A stretch of 64,000 nucleotides of DNA. It comes from Gigantopelta aegis. Its lineage: Eukaryota > Mollusca > Gastropoda > Neomphalida > Peltospiridae. Positions within the stretch are counted from its first letter, which is position 1. Each line of letters starts with the position of its first letter. The translations under genes were made by a program, and so were the position numbers. This document shows, in pieces, positions 10,672-21,918 of the stretch. Under the pieces are notes generated by a model, which saw nothing but the letters and a program-made list of their open reading frames with translations, was not told the DNA's origin and ran no database searches. Location: positions 20,285,258 through 20,349,257 of the forward strand of contig NC_054703.1 in NCBI RefSeq assembly GCF_016097555.1. Reading direction: 5' to 3'.

Positions 10672-12137
10672 AGTATGCGGGGTATTGTTGGAGTGAAAGA
10701 AGATGAATGGAGAAAGAAATGGATTTTTTTGTTTGTTATATAAGACAAGTTTTGTAAGAGTGGAGGAGACAATAGTGTGTTTTGGGTCTTTTTTCTTTTT
10801 TTTTACACTGAAAGAGGAAGTTGCATACTAAAATTATAATTTTGTTGAAGTCTGTAAGGTCTAGTTGTTTTCATGTTTTAAATCGAAAAAGTAAGTTGAT
10901 GGGTTTTTTTATGTATCATTCAAATTGTGTATGGTGTATCATACAAAAAATGGCAATCTCATCTTTCACTGTTCCACTATTTTAATATATAAATATACAA
11001 GATCTCACAGCAACATCCCCTGTATATATTTACATTAATTGATAGCCAGTGAAATCTGTATTTTGTAAACAAACATTTTGAGCTTTGCTAAAAAAATAAC
11101 TCTTCAAAATTGGTATTCATCATTGGTTAACAAAATTTGCTTTCATATTTATTTGGAGTCTGCCTTCATTCTTTGTTTTTCCTTTCTTTACATAATTATC
11201 ATAATAATTCATTTATCAAATAAAAAACAGACAGATGAAGTAAGTAGGCTGAATAGATTATAAAAGCTGTCCATTAATTGTCTGTAAAGTTTGCTGTAAC
11301 AATGAAATAATTGGGTGGGAATTGGGGTAGGATAATTCAGGTATCGTTAGGCTGCCCTCTGGCTCTGAAAGTAGGTAAAATAAGGTGCCTATAATAGAAT
11401 TTAGAAATACTTAGAACTGTTCAGCTAACAGGCTAAACTAAAAAATAAACAATGGTATTGAAATTGGGGAACATTTAAGGACATTATAATACTTTAGGGA
11501 TTTGAATTTTTTTTAGCGATTTTAATTTTTGCATCGTAAGTAACAACACAACAATGCAAGCAGCATTGTGGCGTAAACTAATCCGGTTGAGTACTGGGGT
11601 GGTGCGTTGAATGATAAAAATGGTCGTGGAAACATCTGGAGTGGATGGAAAGGCCATCTGATAAAGAATGGTGTACAGCCGGTGTACAAGTACAGGCAGA
11701 GAGACGGACGAGTGTTTTATTGTGAAATCATGGATTGAAATGAGGTGCCTTTGTGTAAGAACTGGCCGTGAAGGAGAGAGAGACAGAATTTGATTGTTAA
11801 ATCATGAATTGAAAAGAGGTGCCCATTTGTCAGACTGCGGCAGGCTGGTTGGTGTTGTGATGTGTTGTTTGAAAGTAGTGCAGTAGATATTGTTGTGTTG
11901 TTTTGGAAGGGAGTGTTCACTTGATGTTAGCAATATTGTACAAATCATTTCATAATTTAGCTTCTATTTCAATCTTCTTTTAAAAAAAAAAAAAATAATT
12001 TTGTAAAGCATTTTTTGTTTCCTTTTTCTGTTTAATTTTGTAAATCTGCTACTATATGTTTGTTTTTGTTGTGTAAAATGAAGTTTTTAATACTTTTTTT
12101 CTAATGAAATGGGGTGCTGTATATCTTATCTGAAAAT
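10672..12137 (+). other. TARDBP 3' untranslated region / downstream flank
   Basis: AT-rich, with no coding signal. AATAAA-like sites occur (for example near 11219 and 11444), so a first poly(A) site could lie here. A direct duplication of about 80 bp (GAAATCATGGATTGAAATGAGGTGCC and a similar copy) occupies 11725-11830. The 3' end is not determined. Confidence 0.5.
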
Positions 12138-12312
12138 CTGCCTGGTCTCGGTGGTATAGTACTTAAAGACTCGTCAGTTCATATTTTATTACCTGCTCCA
12201 ACACCGATATCACAGCTGAGTCTCAATATCCCATGCTCTGAACAGACAGCCCAGATAGCTGAGGTGTATGTCCAGGACAGTATGCTTTAACTGTTACTGG
12301 ATACAAGCTTCA
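12138..12312 (+). repeat. Decayed SINE with a tRNA-like head
   Basis: The head CCTGGTCTCGGTGGTATAGT resembles a Pol III A box (compare the head at 19979). A body with CCCAGATAGCTGAGGTGT and GGACAGTATGCTTTAACTGT follows. It differs from the main SINE body of this window. Confidence 0.5.
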
Positions 12313-13643
12313 AGACAAATTTATTACACTGCACTAGAAATGTTGTCAATTTTTAAATCTTGACTATTGAACTTGTGTAGTATTTTATGCATTATTATAC
12401 CTGATCAGGTCTCTGAAAATGGGGAGCTTTATATTTAGGACATCATAAAATATTTTATATGGACTAAACAGATTACTAAAAAAAGAAATGGGTTAATTTC
12501 ATTAAATTCTCAGTGGCCTTTTATACTCAAGAATTTGAGACAGGTCTTTTAATAGTTTGTATGTTAATGGGCATTCTGTACTCTCTTAAATAAGTAACAC
12601 AAATTTTCATTAATTAGAGTTTAAGATACCGGTAATGAAAATATGTTGGTTCATTAGCGAGATTACATGTAATACAAAAATATTTGTTGTCAGCTTTATG
12701 AATTAGTTCCACCCATATTGCTAGATGTACATGTATAAATATGGCATCATTTTATGAGCAAACAATAACTGATGTTAGGATTTTCAAATTCAAAATTAGT
12801 TTTTTACGAATGAACAAAAAAATATTCATTTTAATGTGTTTTTTTGTTAATATTAAAAATGTTTTGTGAATTGATGAACTTTTTTACTCATGGGTCTTAT
12901 CTCATGTTTCAGGTATAATAATGTGTTTTTCTGTTAGCCATTTTTTGGGGGTACTACATGTCATCACAGTTTCGAACACTCCCACTTTAGTAATATTATG
13001 CTACTCATAGTTCACACTTTGTTAACTTTCCTGTAAACTATTATTCACCTTTACTTTATACATGCAGTCATCTTAGTGGTGTGGTGAAGTTAAAGTGCTT
13101 TGACTTTTTAACAGTGTGTGAATTTCGTTTGACAAACGTGTTGAACAGTGCATAGCAAAACTGAAAGACATGCTTTGAACAGAGGATGGTTGTTTTTTTC
13201 GATCGTGACTTTAGTGTGTGTCAGAAGATAGATTCAAGCGAGCAGGACACGCGAGAGTGAGATGTGAAATTTGTCATTATAAGAGGCAGGGCAAGGATGT
13301 TACAGCTGATCCCAGTATGGAGTACGAACATCGCAGAGAGAGAGAGAGCATGAATGGCGTTTTTAATCTGAAGATGGTGCACTTTGTGTTGAGGTCTGAT
13401 GTCTCCATAGATGACTGACTGACTGACTGCGTTTGTTTTGTTGGAACTTTGGATCCTTTTTCACCTGTTAACAAAAAAAAAGCAATGAGAATGATTTGTA
13501 TGTTTCTGTATTCTTGGTGTGCCAGTTTTACTAATACAATTTGTAGTCACAACAAGTTATTCATTTTTTATTGGTGCGAGATGACTGAATGTTTGGATGC
13601 CAAGATCCAAGGATGCAGGAAAAGAATGGTGTTTGAATACACT

Positions 13644-13647
<4 letters not shown>

Positions 13648-13677
<30 letters not shown>
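13648..13677 (+). promoter_or_regulatory. (TG)15 tract downstream of TARDBP, candidate TDP-43 binding site
   Basis: Fifteen TG units on the coding strand, 3 kb past the TARDBP stop and before the possible alternative last exon. UG repeats are the preferred RNA ligand of TDP-43, and vertebrate TARDBP is autoregulated by TDP-43 binding in its own 3' region. That this tract is transcribed and used in that way is inference. Confidence 0.45.
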
Positions 13678-13678
<1 letters not shown>

Positions 13679-14209
13679 CTTGCCTAGAAAGTTTGTGAAC
13701 ATTTATATGCAAGCTTCTTTAAGCAAACACATCCTGATTTTAATTCCGACATGGTGACATTTAATGTATGCCATGCGAATCAGTGTAGCATTGTCGAATG
13801 TCATTAGTGTACTGAATCGATGCAGCGTGTTCGAATCCCGTTGGCATACACTATTATATAATGGGTCAGGAGTTTTGCTGATATACTGCAAACCCAGTAT
13901 TGAAATTCAGTAATTCTTAATATCTAGTGAAATTGCATTTGAACCAAATGTGACGGTACTGATCGTAACTATGGTTAATTGGGCATTCACGTTGTGGATG
14001 TACCGATTGGTCATTGTATTTAACAGGATGGACTGAAATGTTTGGTGAATTGATTCAGCAGGTTCAAATCTGGTCTGAGATTATGGTTATGATGGTGAAA
14101 GAGCTTGCTTTCATAGCCGTTCTGTTAAAAGAAAGTTTAGAGATGGAGATAAATGTCTTGCTTTAGTGTTGAAACGGACTGTGAAGGTAAGATATCTGGT
14201 AACCATGGT

Positions 14210-14765
14210 CTTAATGCCATCGTTTGATGAAGATAATATAAAAAGCACTTTCAGTCTTGAAAGTAATGTAAACAAACAACTTGCCATTTTATGAATGTAG
14301 TGTTAAGATATCTTGTCATAAAAAAAAATCAAAACACATTGTACGTAATTTTAAAATTCCTTCCATCATGAAGGTGGTGGTGAAAGCTCTTGCTGTCATT
14401 AATATAATGTTAAATACCTAGCATCATGAAGGTGATATAAAAAGAACTTGCCATCTTGAAAGTAGTGTTAAAAGATCTTGATACTCTGATGATGTTAAAC
14501 AGACTTCTTGTCATGGGGATGATATTAAAACGTAACCATCATGAAACTGGTGTTAAAATATGTATCGCCATGATGGTGTTCAAATATCTTTCTTCATGAA
14601 GGTGGAGTTGTTAGGTTATCATGAAGGTAGTAGTTAAAAAATTACTTCGTATCATTATTGATGTTAAACAGACTTTCCATTATGGAGATGATACTAAAGC
14701 ATCACATAAAATAGTGTTAAACTTTTATCACTATAAAGGTGATGTTAAAATATGTATAGAGCTGT
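14210..14765. repeat. Degenerate tandem repeat (CATGAAGGTGATGTTAAAA-like)
   Basis: Irregular units of about 50-60 bp share CATGAAGGTG/GATGATG followed by TGTTAAAA and a TCTTG or CTTGCCATC block. Short reading frames through it are by-products of the repeat. Confidence 0.6.
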
Positions 14766-14881
14766 TGAAATTTCAGGTTCGGTATCAATATTGTTTGGGT
14801 ACGGTATTCGGTATTGACACAATACCAGTATCGAGCAGTATTTTTGGCAGAGAATACTCCGCTTTAAATGCATAGTTTCTG

Positions 14882-15002
14882 TTGAGACAAAGAGCATGAA
14901 CATGTTTTTCGGTCGATTCTGTGTTGAGCATGAACATGTTTTTCGGTCGATTCTTTGTTGACATAAAGAGCATAAACATGTTTTTCGGTCGATTCTGTGG
15001 AA
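14882..15002. repeat. Threefold tandem repeat with ATGTTTTTCGGTCGATTC
   Basis: Three copies of GAGCAT(G/A)AACATGTTTTTCGGTCGATTCT follow each other with spacers of unequal length. Confidence 0.9.
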
Positions 15003-15306
15003 GAATGATGTCCATCCACTCTTCTTGTCAGCCATTTTGCATTGTGTTTACTAAATGGGCGGAAAATACTTTTAAATACCAACATTTATCGATATTGACA
15101 TGATATCGAAAGAGAACAGTATATACGGTATACCGCCCAGCTCTAATTATGTATCAAAGGTGAATTCAAGAGAAAAAGGAGATATTTTAACATGGAAGGG
15201 ATAGCTAAAATATTTAAGGTATGACTCGGAATTGCTAAGAATATATTCAAATTAAAAATATATTCCTTTTGGAGTTTGCCAATTAAGTTCGCACAGACAA
15301 AAGGTA

Positions 15307-15309
<3 letters not shown>

Positions 15310-15343
<34 letters not shown>

Positions 15344-15875
15344 GAAATAAATGTTTTCATGAGCACAGCTACTTTGTATTTTATTATACATAATATTACT
15401 GAATACGTTGTACGTAGACAACAACAGCAAAAAAACTGATTTTCCACTTTTAAATTGTCTAGCTAGACAAATTGGAGTGGATTTATTTCAACAGTAAAGA
15501 ATTTGCGTTTATTTGAACAGGCTAACATATGTCTAACAGCCACTAGTCAGAGTTGGCTGCTAACATGCCAACTTGTGCAGATAGAATGTCGAACCACTAG
15601 GCCTGGCCAAAGGAGTCGTTTAATTGGATTTCTGTGGCAGTAAGGTACCATTTATCCTGGATATAGGGCATGGGATGTTAAATTTTTGTGTGGTTGATTG
15701 AAAGTCCAAGTTAATGAGGGAAACCAACTGGTTTGTCTAGGCTAACCCGAATCTCTTGAAAAAACATTTTGGTACATGTAGTAAGGGCATTCCAAATATT
15801 TCAACTTTTTCGTGTCTTATTGTACACACGAAAGTTGGTTCATCTTGCGAGATTTCACCATTACCAAAGATGAAA

Positions 15876-15909
<34 letters not shown>
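15310..15909. repeat. Poly(T) and poly(A) tracts about 540 bp apart
   Basis: About 28 T start at 15310 and about 31 A end at 15909. The two could pair in RNA. The A tract ends about 37 bases before the acceptor of the possible alternative TARDBP exon. Confidence 0.8.
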
Positions 15910-15913
<4 letters not shown>

Positions 15914-15946
15914 TTTCATATTTAAATATCTTGATTTTTATAATAG

Positions 15947-16071
15947 GTGGTTACCAAGGTTACGGTTGGTACGAGCAGCAAAGGGATCGTCGATCTGGGA
16001 ATGACAGCGACGGTTGGAGGGACCGCCAAGATGGCGGCTGTGGTTACGAGTGGAGTGGTGGACAGCACTAA
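15947..16071 (+). CDS. Possible alternative last exon of TARDBP
   Basis: After the acceptor TTTTTATAATAG the frame that starts on a split Gly codon reads GYQGYGWYEQQRDRRSGN, then about 22 more residues rich in Gly, Trp, Asp and Arg, then TAA at 16069-16071. This Gly/Tyr/Trp-rich, charged composition fits an hnRNP-type tail, and the stretch is GC-richer than its surroundings. It enters in phase 1, which suits the donor-like G|GTGGGT at 10243/10244 inside exon 4 or the end of exon 1. A join from 10243 would replace the prion-like helix with a 41-residue tail. Another frame is open through 16186 but has a less hnRNP-like composition. Inference; no transcript evidence. Confidence 0.5.
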
Positions 16072-16375
16072 TGAGTGGATGAGTGATTCCGGAGCGGAGT
16101 GCAAGATGAGTGCGCTGATGGACGAGTGCAAGGACTGGATGAGAGATGAGCGACAGAAGGATGAAAGGCGAACGGAAGGAGGATGAAAGCACTGAACATT
16201 GATGCACTTGGGGGAAAAACGGAATTACAAAATTACAACGGATCTTGCTCGGAATAATTGGTTATTTGAAAATAAGAAGTCGTCAACAACTAAAATTAAT
16301 ACTTAATCTGTTTAAGTGATGTTCCGAATTTATTTAAGTTTACCAAGTCGAAGAAAGATTGAAACATGATTTTTA
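16072..16375. other. Possible 3' untranslated tail of the alternative exon
   Basis: GC-rich up to about 16190, then AT-rich. A different frame stays open to 16186, probably by chance. Nothing else is recognised. Confidence 0.3.
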
Positions 16376-16678
16376 TTTTTATCCAGGGAAGTGTACAATA
16401 GATGCCCCGAACTATTCCTTAGTTCTGCATCTTAAATATGTGACCGATGCTCCAAATGTCCTCATTCTATATTTAAACAAATGGATGTTCCAAACTATAC
16501 CGTACGATGGATGTTCCATACTGTTTCCTGTTCTCTCTAGATAAATGTACGATGGATGTAACATAATATTCTCTATGTAGACAAATACACGATGGATGTT
16601 CCATATTATTACCTATTGTCTATGTAGACAAATGTACAATGAATGTTCTATACTATTCCCTATTCTCTGTGTTCCAAA
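16376..16678. repeat. Degenerate tandem repeat, about 55-bp unit
   Basis: Five or so diverged units share ACGATGGATGTTCCATACTA, then TTCCCTATTCTCT and GTAGACAAATGT. Confidence 0.7.
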
Positions 16679-18155
16679 CTTTAATATTCTTAAAAATGCC
16701 AAGACAAACGGACGAAAACGTAAACGGAAATTAGACACGTGATGTGTGAATGATTGATATCGCTGATTTTTGAACACGCAAACACAACGATAAATAGGTG
16801 ACGCCAGTTTTGACCTGCACTGTGAGGGACTTGAAAAACATATGGCGTATTGAACTTAACATTGAGTATGAAAAATCTAATACAAAGACTTGTATAAACG
16901 GTCCAAGTTAGGAGTGTGCAATGCAAATGCTGATTCATGATTCTTAAACAAGATTTAAACAGGTCGTTTTCTCTTGACAACAAGTTTTTTTTAACTATCG
17001 AAAAAGGGAGAATTTATTTTAAAACTGAATCTGCTGTGCTTTTCAAGTGTGGTTTGAAATTAATGTACACTTTGAGATTAAATTTAATGTGTGTATGTGT
17101 TGTGACCATTGTAATGTTTTAAGTACCCCACCTACTCCAGTAAAAAAAAAAGCACCCCCCCCCCCCAAATTTGTTAACATCTTAAAGTAATCCAACTCTG
17201 CATATTAGTAATTTATTAGTAATTAGTAAGTGCTGTAACTTTGAATTTGATGAATCCCAAAGGCGTGGCCAAATTACCTGCAATTCGAGCAATAAAAACA
17301 GCTTGGGAAATCTTCCAACAGCTCGGCGCTTTCTGAATACTTTGGTTTATTTATTGTAGTCTTGTGGTACGGACTTTGATACGGAAGGAATCTTCACTGA
17401 AAATGTCTTGATGCCGTGAATTCCATATGAGTGAATTCCATATGAGTACCACAGTTTCATTTTTTTGCATTAAATAACCAATTGGAGAAACCTATACGTA
17501 ATAGCATAGGAAACCTCGGCCCCCATAAGAATAATAATAATAATAAAAATCCCTCTGGATTGAAATCTATGCTTCTGCCAATTTTATTTTTTTACAATTC
17601 TCAAATAAGATCCAGCGTTACCGAAGGCCGTCTAGTCGCTATGTTTTAGATCTCGTATTGTGATTCATGTGCAATTAATTGTTGATTTGTTGATGTCAAC
17701 ATGGATCATTCGCATGGATAATGTATACCACAGGATATTGTTGGAACATCTTGTAAGACTGAGTGAGAGTAATGGTTTTCGAGATGCAGGACCTAACAGT
17801 GTATAAGCCATGTCGGATGATGTATCCAATATTTACATGGGAGTACATTTACGATGTATGCTATTATTTTTTAGGACAGTAGATATTTCAGAACGTATTG
17901 GAAAAGTCATCCACTTCTCGTGGCAAAGGCAAAACCCTAAATCATAACATTTATTTAATTTATTTAGGTTGAGGTAATGTTCGACAAATCTTTAAGACTG
18001 CCACTTGTCCTCAAAGTAGCTTTGGCTATTGCCCTATGCATTAAATATAGTAATACAATTGATAATTTCTTCTAGCCAAGACCAAACATTCACTAGACTG
18101 GATTAAGGTGTAGTGGATTTGTCGAACCTGGCCAACGTATAGTCCCACTAGATGA
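16679..18155. other. Intergenic stretch without recognised genes
   Basis: AT-rich sequence. A short C run lies near 17155 and an AAT run near 17528. No coding frame of persuasive composition was found on either strand. Confidence 0.4.
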
Positions 18156-18157
18156 AA

Positions 18158-18318
18158 ATACAGAGAATAACTGCCTACGGTCTTAAGATGCCGGCTTTAT
18201 CCTATGATGGTTAGAATGGCAAATTCAGCGAGGCTCTGCCGACCTGCATGTGCCATTCTACCCGAGCATGATAAAGCCAATAATTTAAGACGGTAACCAG
18301 TTATTTCTTTTATCCTGC
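18158..18318. mobile_element. Foldback element
   Basis: Left arm GGTCTTAAGATGCCGGCTTTATC and the corresponding right-arm segment (ATGATAAAGCCAATAATTTAAGAC) are imperfect inverted copies, enclosed by AATAACTG and CAGTTATT. It resembles the palindrome at 25404-25517 (GCTTTATCCTATGA). Confidence 0.55.
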
Positions 18319-18499
18319 AATTGGACTGTAGTGCTTGAGTGTCAAACTCGACCCGGACACTTACACTAGGTGATAATGAGACTAAATAATAAAATAAATA
18401 GCATTATACATATTAATTCCAGCGCATTCGACTTTTGTTTTCCCTCCATGTCTCATAGCTCAATAATGTAACCGGAGGCAAACATGTCTTCTAGTTGAC

Positions 18500-18632
18500 T
18501 AGTCTACCGCTGCAAAACTGAGTGAACTTCCCATGTTAGTAGGCCTATCTATTAAATATAGAATACTACACTCGTTTTTGCTAAATATAATTTTCACAAA
18601 ACTGGGTGAACTTCCCATGTTAGTAGGCCTAT
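18500..18632. repeat. Direct repeat with TGAACTTCCCATGTTAGTAG
   Basis: The segment ACT(G)GGTGAACTTCCCATG occurs at 18519, 18602 and, in part, at 19491. Two copies continue into GTAGGCCTATCT. Confidence 0.8.
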
Positions 18633-18633
18633 C

Positions 18634-19081
18634 TGGCCTCAGATTACAGTTATCTTCCCATTTGGTTGTCGAAAATCCGGAAATTTGACCGCGCAAGTAG
18701 TCGGCTGTCTGCCATGAAATAATCAGTCAAACCGCAATGAAGTGGCAACTGTTTGACTGAAGTGACAGGGGATAGCATGTAGTTTGTAAACGTGTAACTT
18801 GTTGACAATTAAGACGTTTGTGGTAATTTCGGCCCATGCAAAAGTAGTGCTTTTTGTGTAAAATGGGTGTACTCCGGCCTGGTTTAGAGGGTGTGTGTGT
18901 TTAAACCAATATGCTGGGAGAAAGAGCTGGACAACAGGGGTTGTCCTTTTCAGGGTATGTGTCCCCCATGCAGGAAAAGGTACATAACAAAACTTCACGG
19001 GCCTGCTGATATTAATAAAAATGTTATAGCCACTAAGGCTATATAGAAACATATAGCGAAATTAATTGTGGTCTGAGGCCA
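18634..19081. mobile_element. MITE with TGGCCTCAGA ends, copy 1
   Basis: Starts TGGCCTCAGATTACAG and ends GTGGTCTGAGGCCA, so the outer ten bases are inverted. Nearly identical to 30619-31071 except for an internal 34-bp segment (18703-18736) that is inverted between the two. Confidence 0.85.
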
Positions 19082-19534
19082 TTTGACCGAACGAAAGGTC
19101 GCATACCACAATAACGTAATTTAGTAGGCTAATCAATACGCATCTGATAGTGTACGAAATTGTACGACAAACCCAAACTTTCACTAGGTGGGTAATAAAA
19201 TCGAGTCCTTGTTGCTAATGGGAAAAATGGTGTAGCGGTTGACCACAGCTTTATAAACGGTTCATCACCATCCTACAGACAAGACCGCTCATACCACGGC
19301 CTTTGATAATTCGGTGAAAGTCTTGGCAGAACGTAGCCCAGTGATAAAGGGCTCGGCTGATCTGCGGTCTTTATATGATCGATTCCTTCGGTTGGGCTAT
19401 TTCTCGTTATAGCCAATCCACCACGTGTAACAAAGGGCATGGGATGTGTAGGCCTATATATTTCGCTAGATATCATTTTTAAATAACTAGTGAACTTCCC
19501 ATGCTAGTATCTTACCCGAACCGAATTTTTTGCG

Positions 19535-19565
<31 letters not shown>
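19535..19565. repeat. Poly(C) tract
   Basis: Thirty-one consecutive C directly before a SINE head. Confidence 0.95.
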
Positions 19566-19892
19566 AGCTACGGCTCTGCAGGATTTAGCTCGGTTGAATA
19601 ATCACCTGAGGTGCTTGCGTCGCAGGATCAAACCACCTCGGTGGATCCATTCATTGAATTTCAACTGATTATGGTTTTTTTTTTTTTTTTTTCAACCAGT
19701 ACACACCAACTGGTCAAAGGTCGTTTTATGTGCTTTCCTGCCCGCGGGAAAGTGCATATAAAAGATTTGCTGCTAATGGAAAAATGAAGCGGGGTTTCCT
19801 CTGATGAATTGCCAAATGTTTGACATGGAATAGCCGGTGACTAATTAATCAATGTACTCTAGTGGTGTCGTTAAACAAAAGAAACTTAACTT
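19566..19892 (+). repeat. SINE, head type 3 (TTAGCTCGGTTG), tail type A
   Basis: The head reads TTTAGCTCGGTTGAATAATC (A box) then GCAGGATCAAACC (B box). The shared body follows from about 19712, and the tail ends CTAGTGGTGTCGTTAAAC. A T run interrupts the head-body join. Confidence 0.8.
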
Positions 19893-19978
19893 TAACCATA
19901 ATGACGGCATTTAGTAATTAATACGCACCTTGTGTTTACGAAATTTGTACGACAAACACAGGCGTTCACTAGGTGGGA

Positions 19979-20120
19979 CCGGCCTCGGTGGCGTCGTGGT
20001 TAGGCCATCGGTCTACAGGCTGGTCAGCAACAGCGGGTTTCCTCTGAAACACCTGTCAGAATGACCATATGTTTGACGTCCAGTAGCCGATGCTCTAGTG
20101 GCGTCGTTAAATGAAACAAA
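19979..20120 (+). repeat. Internally deleted SINE, head type 2, tail type A
   Basis: CGGCCTCGGTGGCGTCGTGG head joins directly to the tail block (AGCGGGTTTCCTCTG ... TAGTGGCGTCGTTAAATG); most of the body is missing. Confidence 0.8.
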
Positions 20121-20535
20121 CTACGTTTTTACTAGGTGGATAATAAAAATAGTCCTCGATGCTATTGAAACAATTATGTGGTGGCAGCGGGTTTCCTCTC
20201 ATTTCTGTAATCCTTAACCATATGTTCAAAGCCATATAACCGTAATTAAAGCGAGTCCTAAATTAACACAATGTTACATTGGTGGACGTCACATTATAAA
20301 CTATTTCAACGGTTTTTATTTACCATGTTTCCGTTGGTTGACCCAGTAGATCATCTACCATCACCTCATCCTGAGGTGCTTCACTTGGAAGTCTTTGTAT
20401 TTCTTCCTTTCACTGGACAAGTAAAAGCTACATTCAGCTCAAGGCAAGAGATGATAATCTGTAGCAAAAGGTGAGGGTAAGATTGGGAAGGAAGGAAGGA
20501 ATGTTTCGTTACTTCCCTACCGGTCCAACCATCAG

Positions 20536-20622
20536 GTGAATAGGGTCCACCGAGGTGGTTCGATCCTGTGACGCAAGGATATCCAGCAACGTTCAACCGA
20601 CTGCGCTAAAACCCGTCACGGA
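20536..20622 (-). repeat. SINE head fragment, type 3
   Basis: On the minus strand the segment resembles the type-3 head: GCAGTCGGTTGAACG followed by AGGATCGAACCACCTCGG. Confidence 0.6.
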
Positions 20623-20724
20623 AAAAAACTTCGCATAAGGAACTTTACATGCAGGCCTTTAATTCTATTTAGTCGATTAACATGAGACAGAAAAAACTAC
20701 GCAAACATTTGACACCATTATTAT

Positions 20725-20857
20725 CTGCTAATCGAAAAGAGTGGCGACAGCAGATTTCCTCTCTCAACATCTGTGTGGTCCTTAACTATGTCCGACGCCA
20801 TATACCGTAAATAAAATGTGTTGAGTGCGTCGTTAAATACATTTCCTTCCTTCCATT
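20725..20857 (+). repeat. SINE tail fragment, type B
   Basis: Starts at TCTGCTAATCGAAAAGAGT and ends GTTGAGTGCGTCGTTAAAT followed by TTTCCTTCC. Confidence 0.8.
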
Positions 20858-21159
20858 ATTAATAATATATGACGGCTACACCGGATCGAGGCCGCGCAAA
20901 ATAGATGACGGGTTTCAATAAAGCCTAACGCTTTCTCATCTTTCAAGTCAAAGTTTAGAATACCATTGCAACTTGTGGTGTTCCAATGATCGATTATAAT
21001 CGAAAAATTATCTGATTGGCTCTTGGTTTTGGTGGTTTGGGTTTGTTTTTAATATATTAAATAGTTAATAAAGGTAGGCCTACAATTGGTCATTTGCAGG
21101 GTACAGTCGATAATAGGTAGGCCTACATGGTCCTTATAATTCAAAGCCTTATAGACATG

Positions 21160-21526
21160 GAAGGAAATGTTTTATTTAACGACGCATTCAACACATTTTT
21201 ATTTACGGTTACATAGCGTCGGACATATGGTTAAGAACCACGCATATTTTGAGAGGAAACCCGCTGTCACCACTACATGGGCTACTCTTCCGATTAGCAG
21301 CAAGGGATCTTTTATTTGCGCTTACCACAGGCAGGATAGCACAAACCATGGCCTTTGTTAAACCAGTTATGGATCACTGGTCGGTGCAAGTGGTTTACAC
21401 CTACCCATTGAGCCTTGCGGAACACTCTCAGGGTTTGGAGTCGGTATCTGGATTAAAAATCCCATGCCTCGACTGGGATCCGAACCCAGTACCTACCAGC
21501 CTGTAGACCGATGACCTGCCACGACG
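21160..21526 (-). repeat. SINE, head type 2, tail type B
   Basis: On the plus strand it opens with the tail complement (GGAAGGAAATGTTTTATTTA) and closes with the type-2 head (CCTGTAGACCGATGACCTGC, then ACGACGCCGG). The B-box region reads CTGGGATCCGAACCCAG. Confidence 0.85.
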
Positions 21527-21747
21527 CCGGTTCCCCCTTTAGTATAGCTGTTGGAGCTCCACTGTAAAATAGTTGAACAAATTTGAAACCCACTACCCCC
21601 AGAAAAAAGAAGAAACGTCCAACACTTCGAAGTGAGGGGGGACAGTACCCCGATAGTTACAGACCTGCACCGACTTCAGTGTGCTTTCTGAAGAACGGAA
21701 CTTCAGAACTCGTCCAGGTACAAATAGGGTCTCCAACAATTTACAAA

Positions 21748-21918
21748 TGCCGTGGTATGTGCTATCCTGTCTATGGGATGGTGCATATAAAGGATCCCTT
21801 ACTGCTAATCGAAAGAGTAGCCCATGAAGTGACGACAGGGGGGTTTCCTCCCTCAATATGTCCGATGCCATATAACCGTAAATAAAATGTGTTGAGTGCG
21901 TTGTTAAATCCTTCCTTC
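21748..21918 (+). repeat. 5'-truncated SINE, tail type B
   Basis: Begins inside the body (GCCGTGGTATGTGCTATCCT) and ends GTTGAGTGCGTTGTTAAAT. Confidence 0.85.

Noticed and set aside
13218-13418. 66-codon frame (MSEDRFKRAGHARVRCEICHY)
   Set aside because: Starts at a GTG, has no recognised homology and no splice context, and lies in the presumed TARDBP downstream region.
5075-15850. Short frames sharing an (L/T)FVCT-like peptide at about 5080, 15290 and 15830
   Set aside because: They are short pieces of what looks like one interspersed repeat (CTTTCGTGTGTAC-like), too diverged to define.
15947-16186. 79-80-codon frame VVTKVTVGTSSKGIVDLGMT
   Set aside because: It overlaps the candidate alternative TARDBP exon in another phase. 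The Gly/Tyr-rich phase suits an RNA-binding protein better. It cannot be excluded without transcripts.
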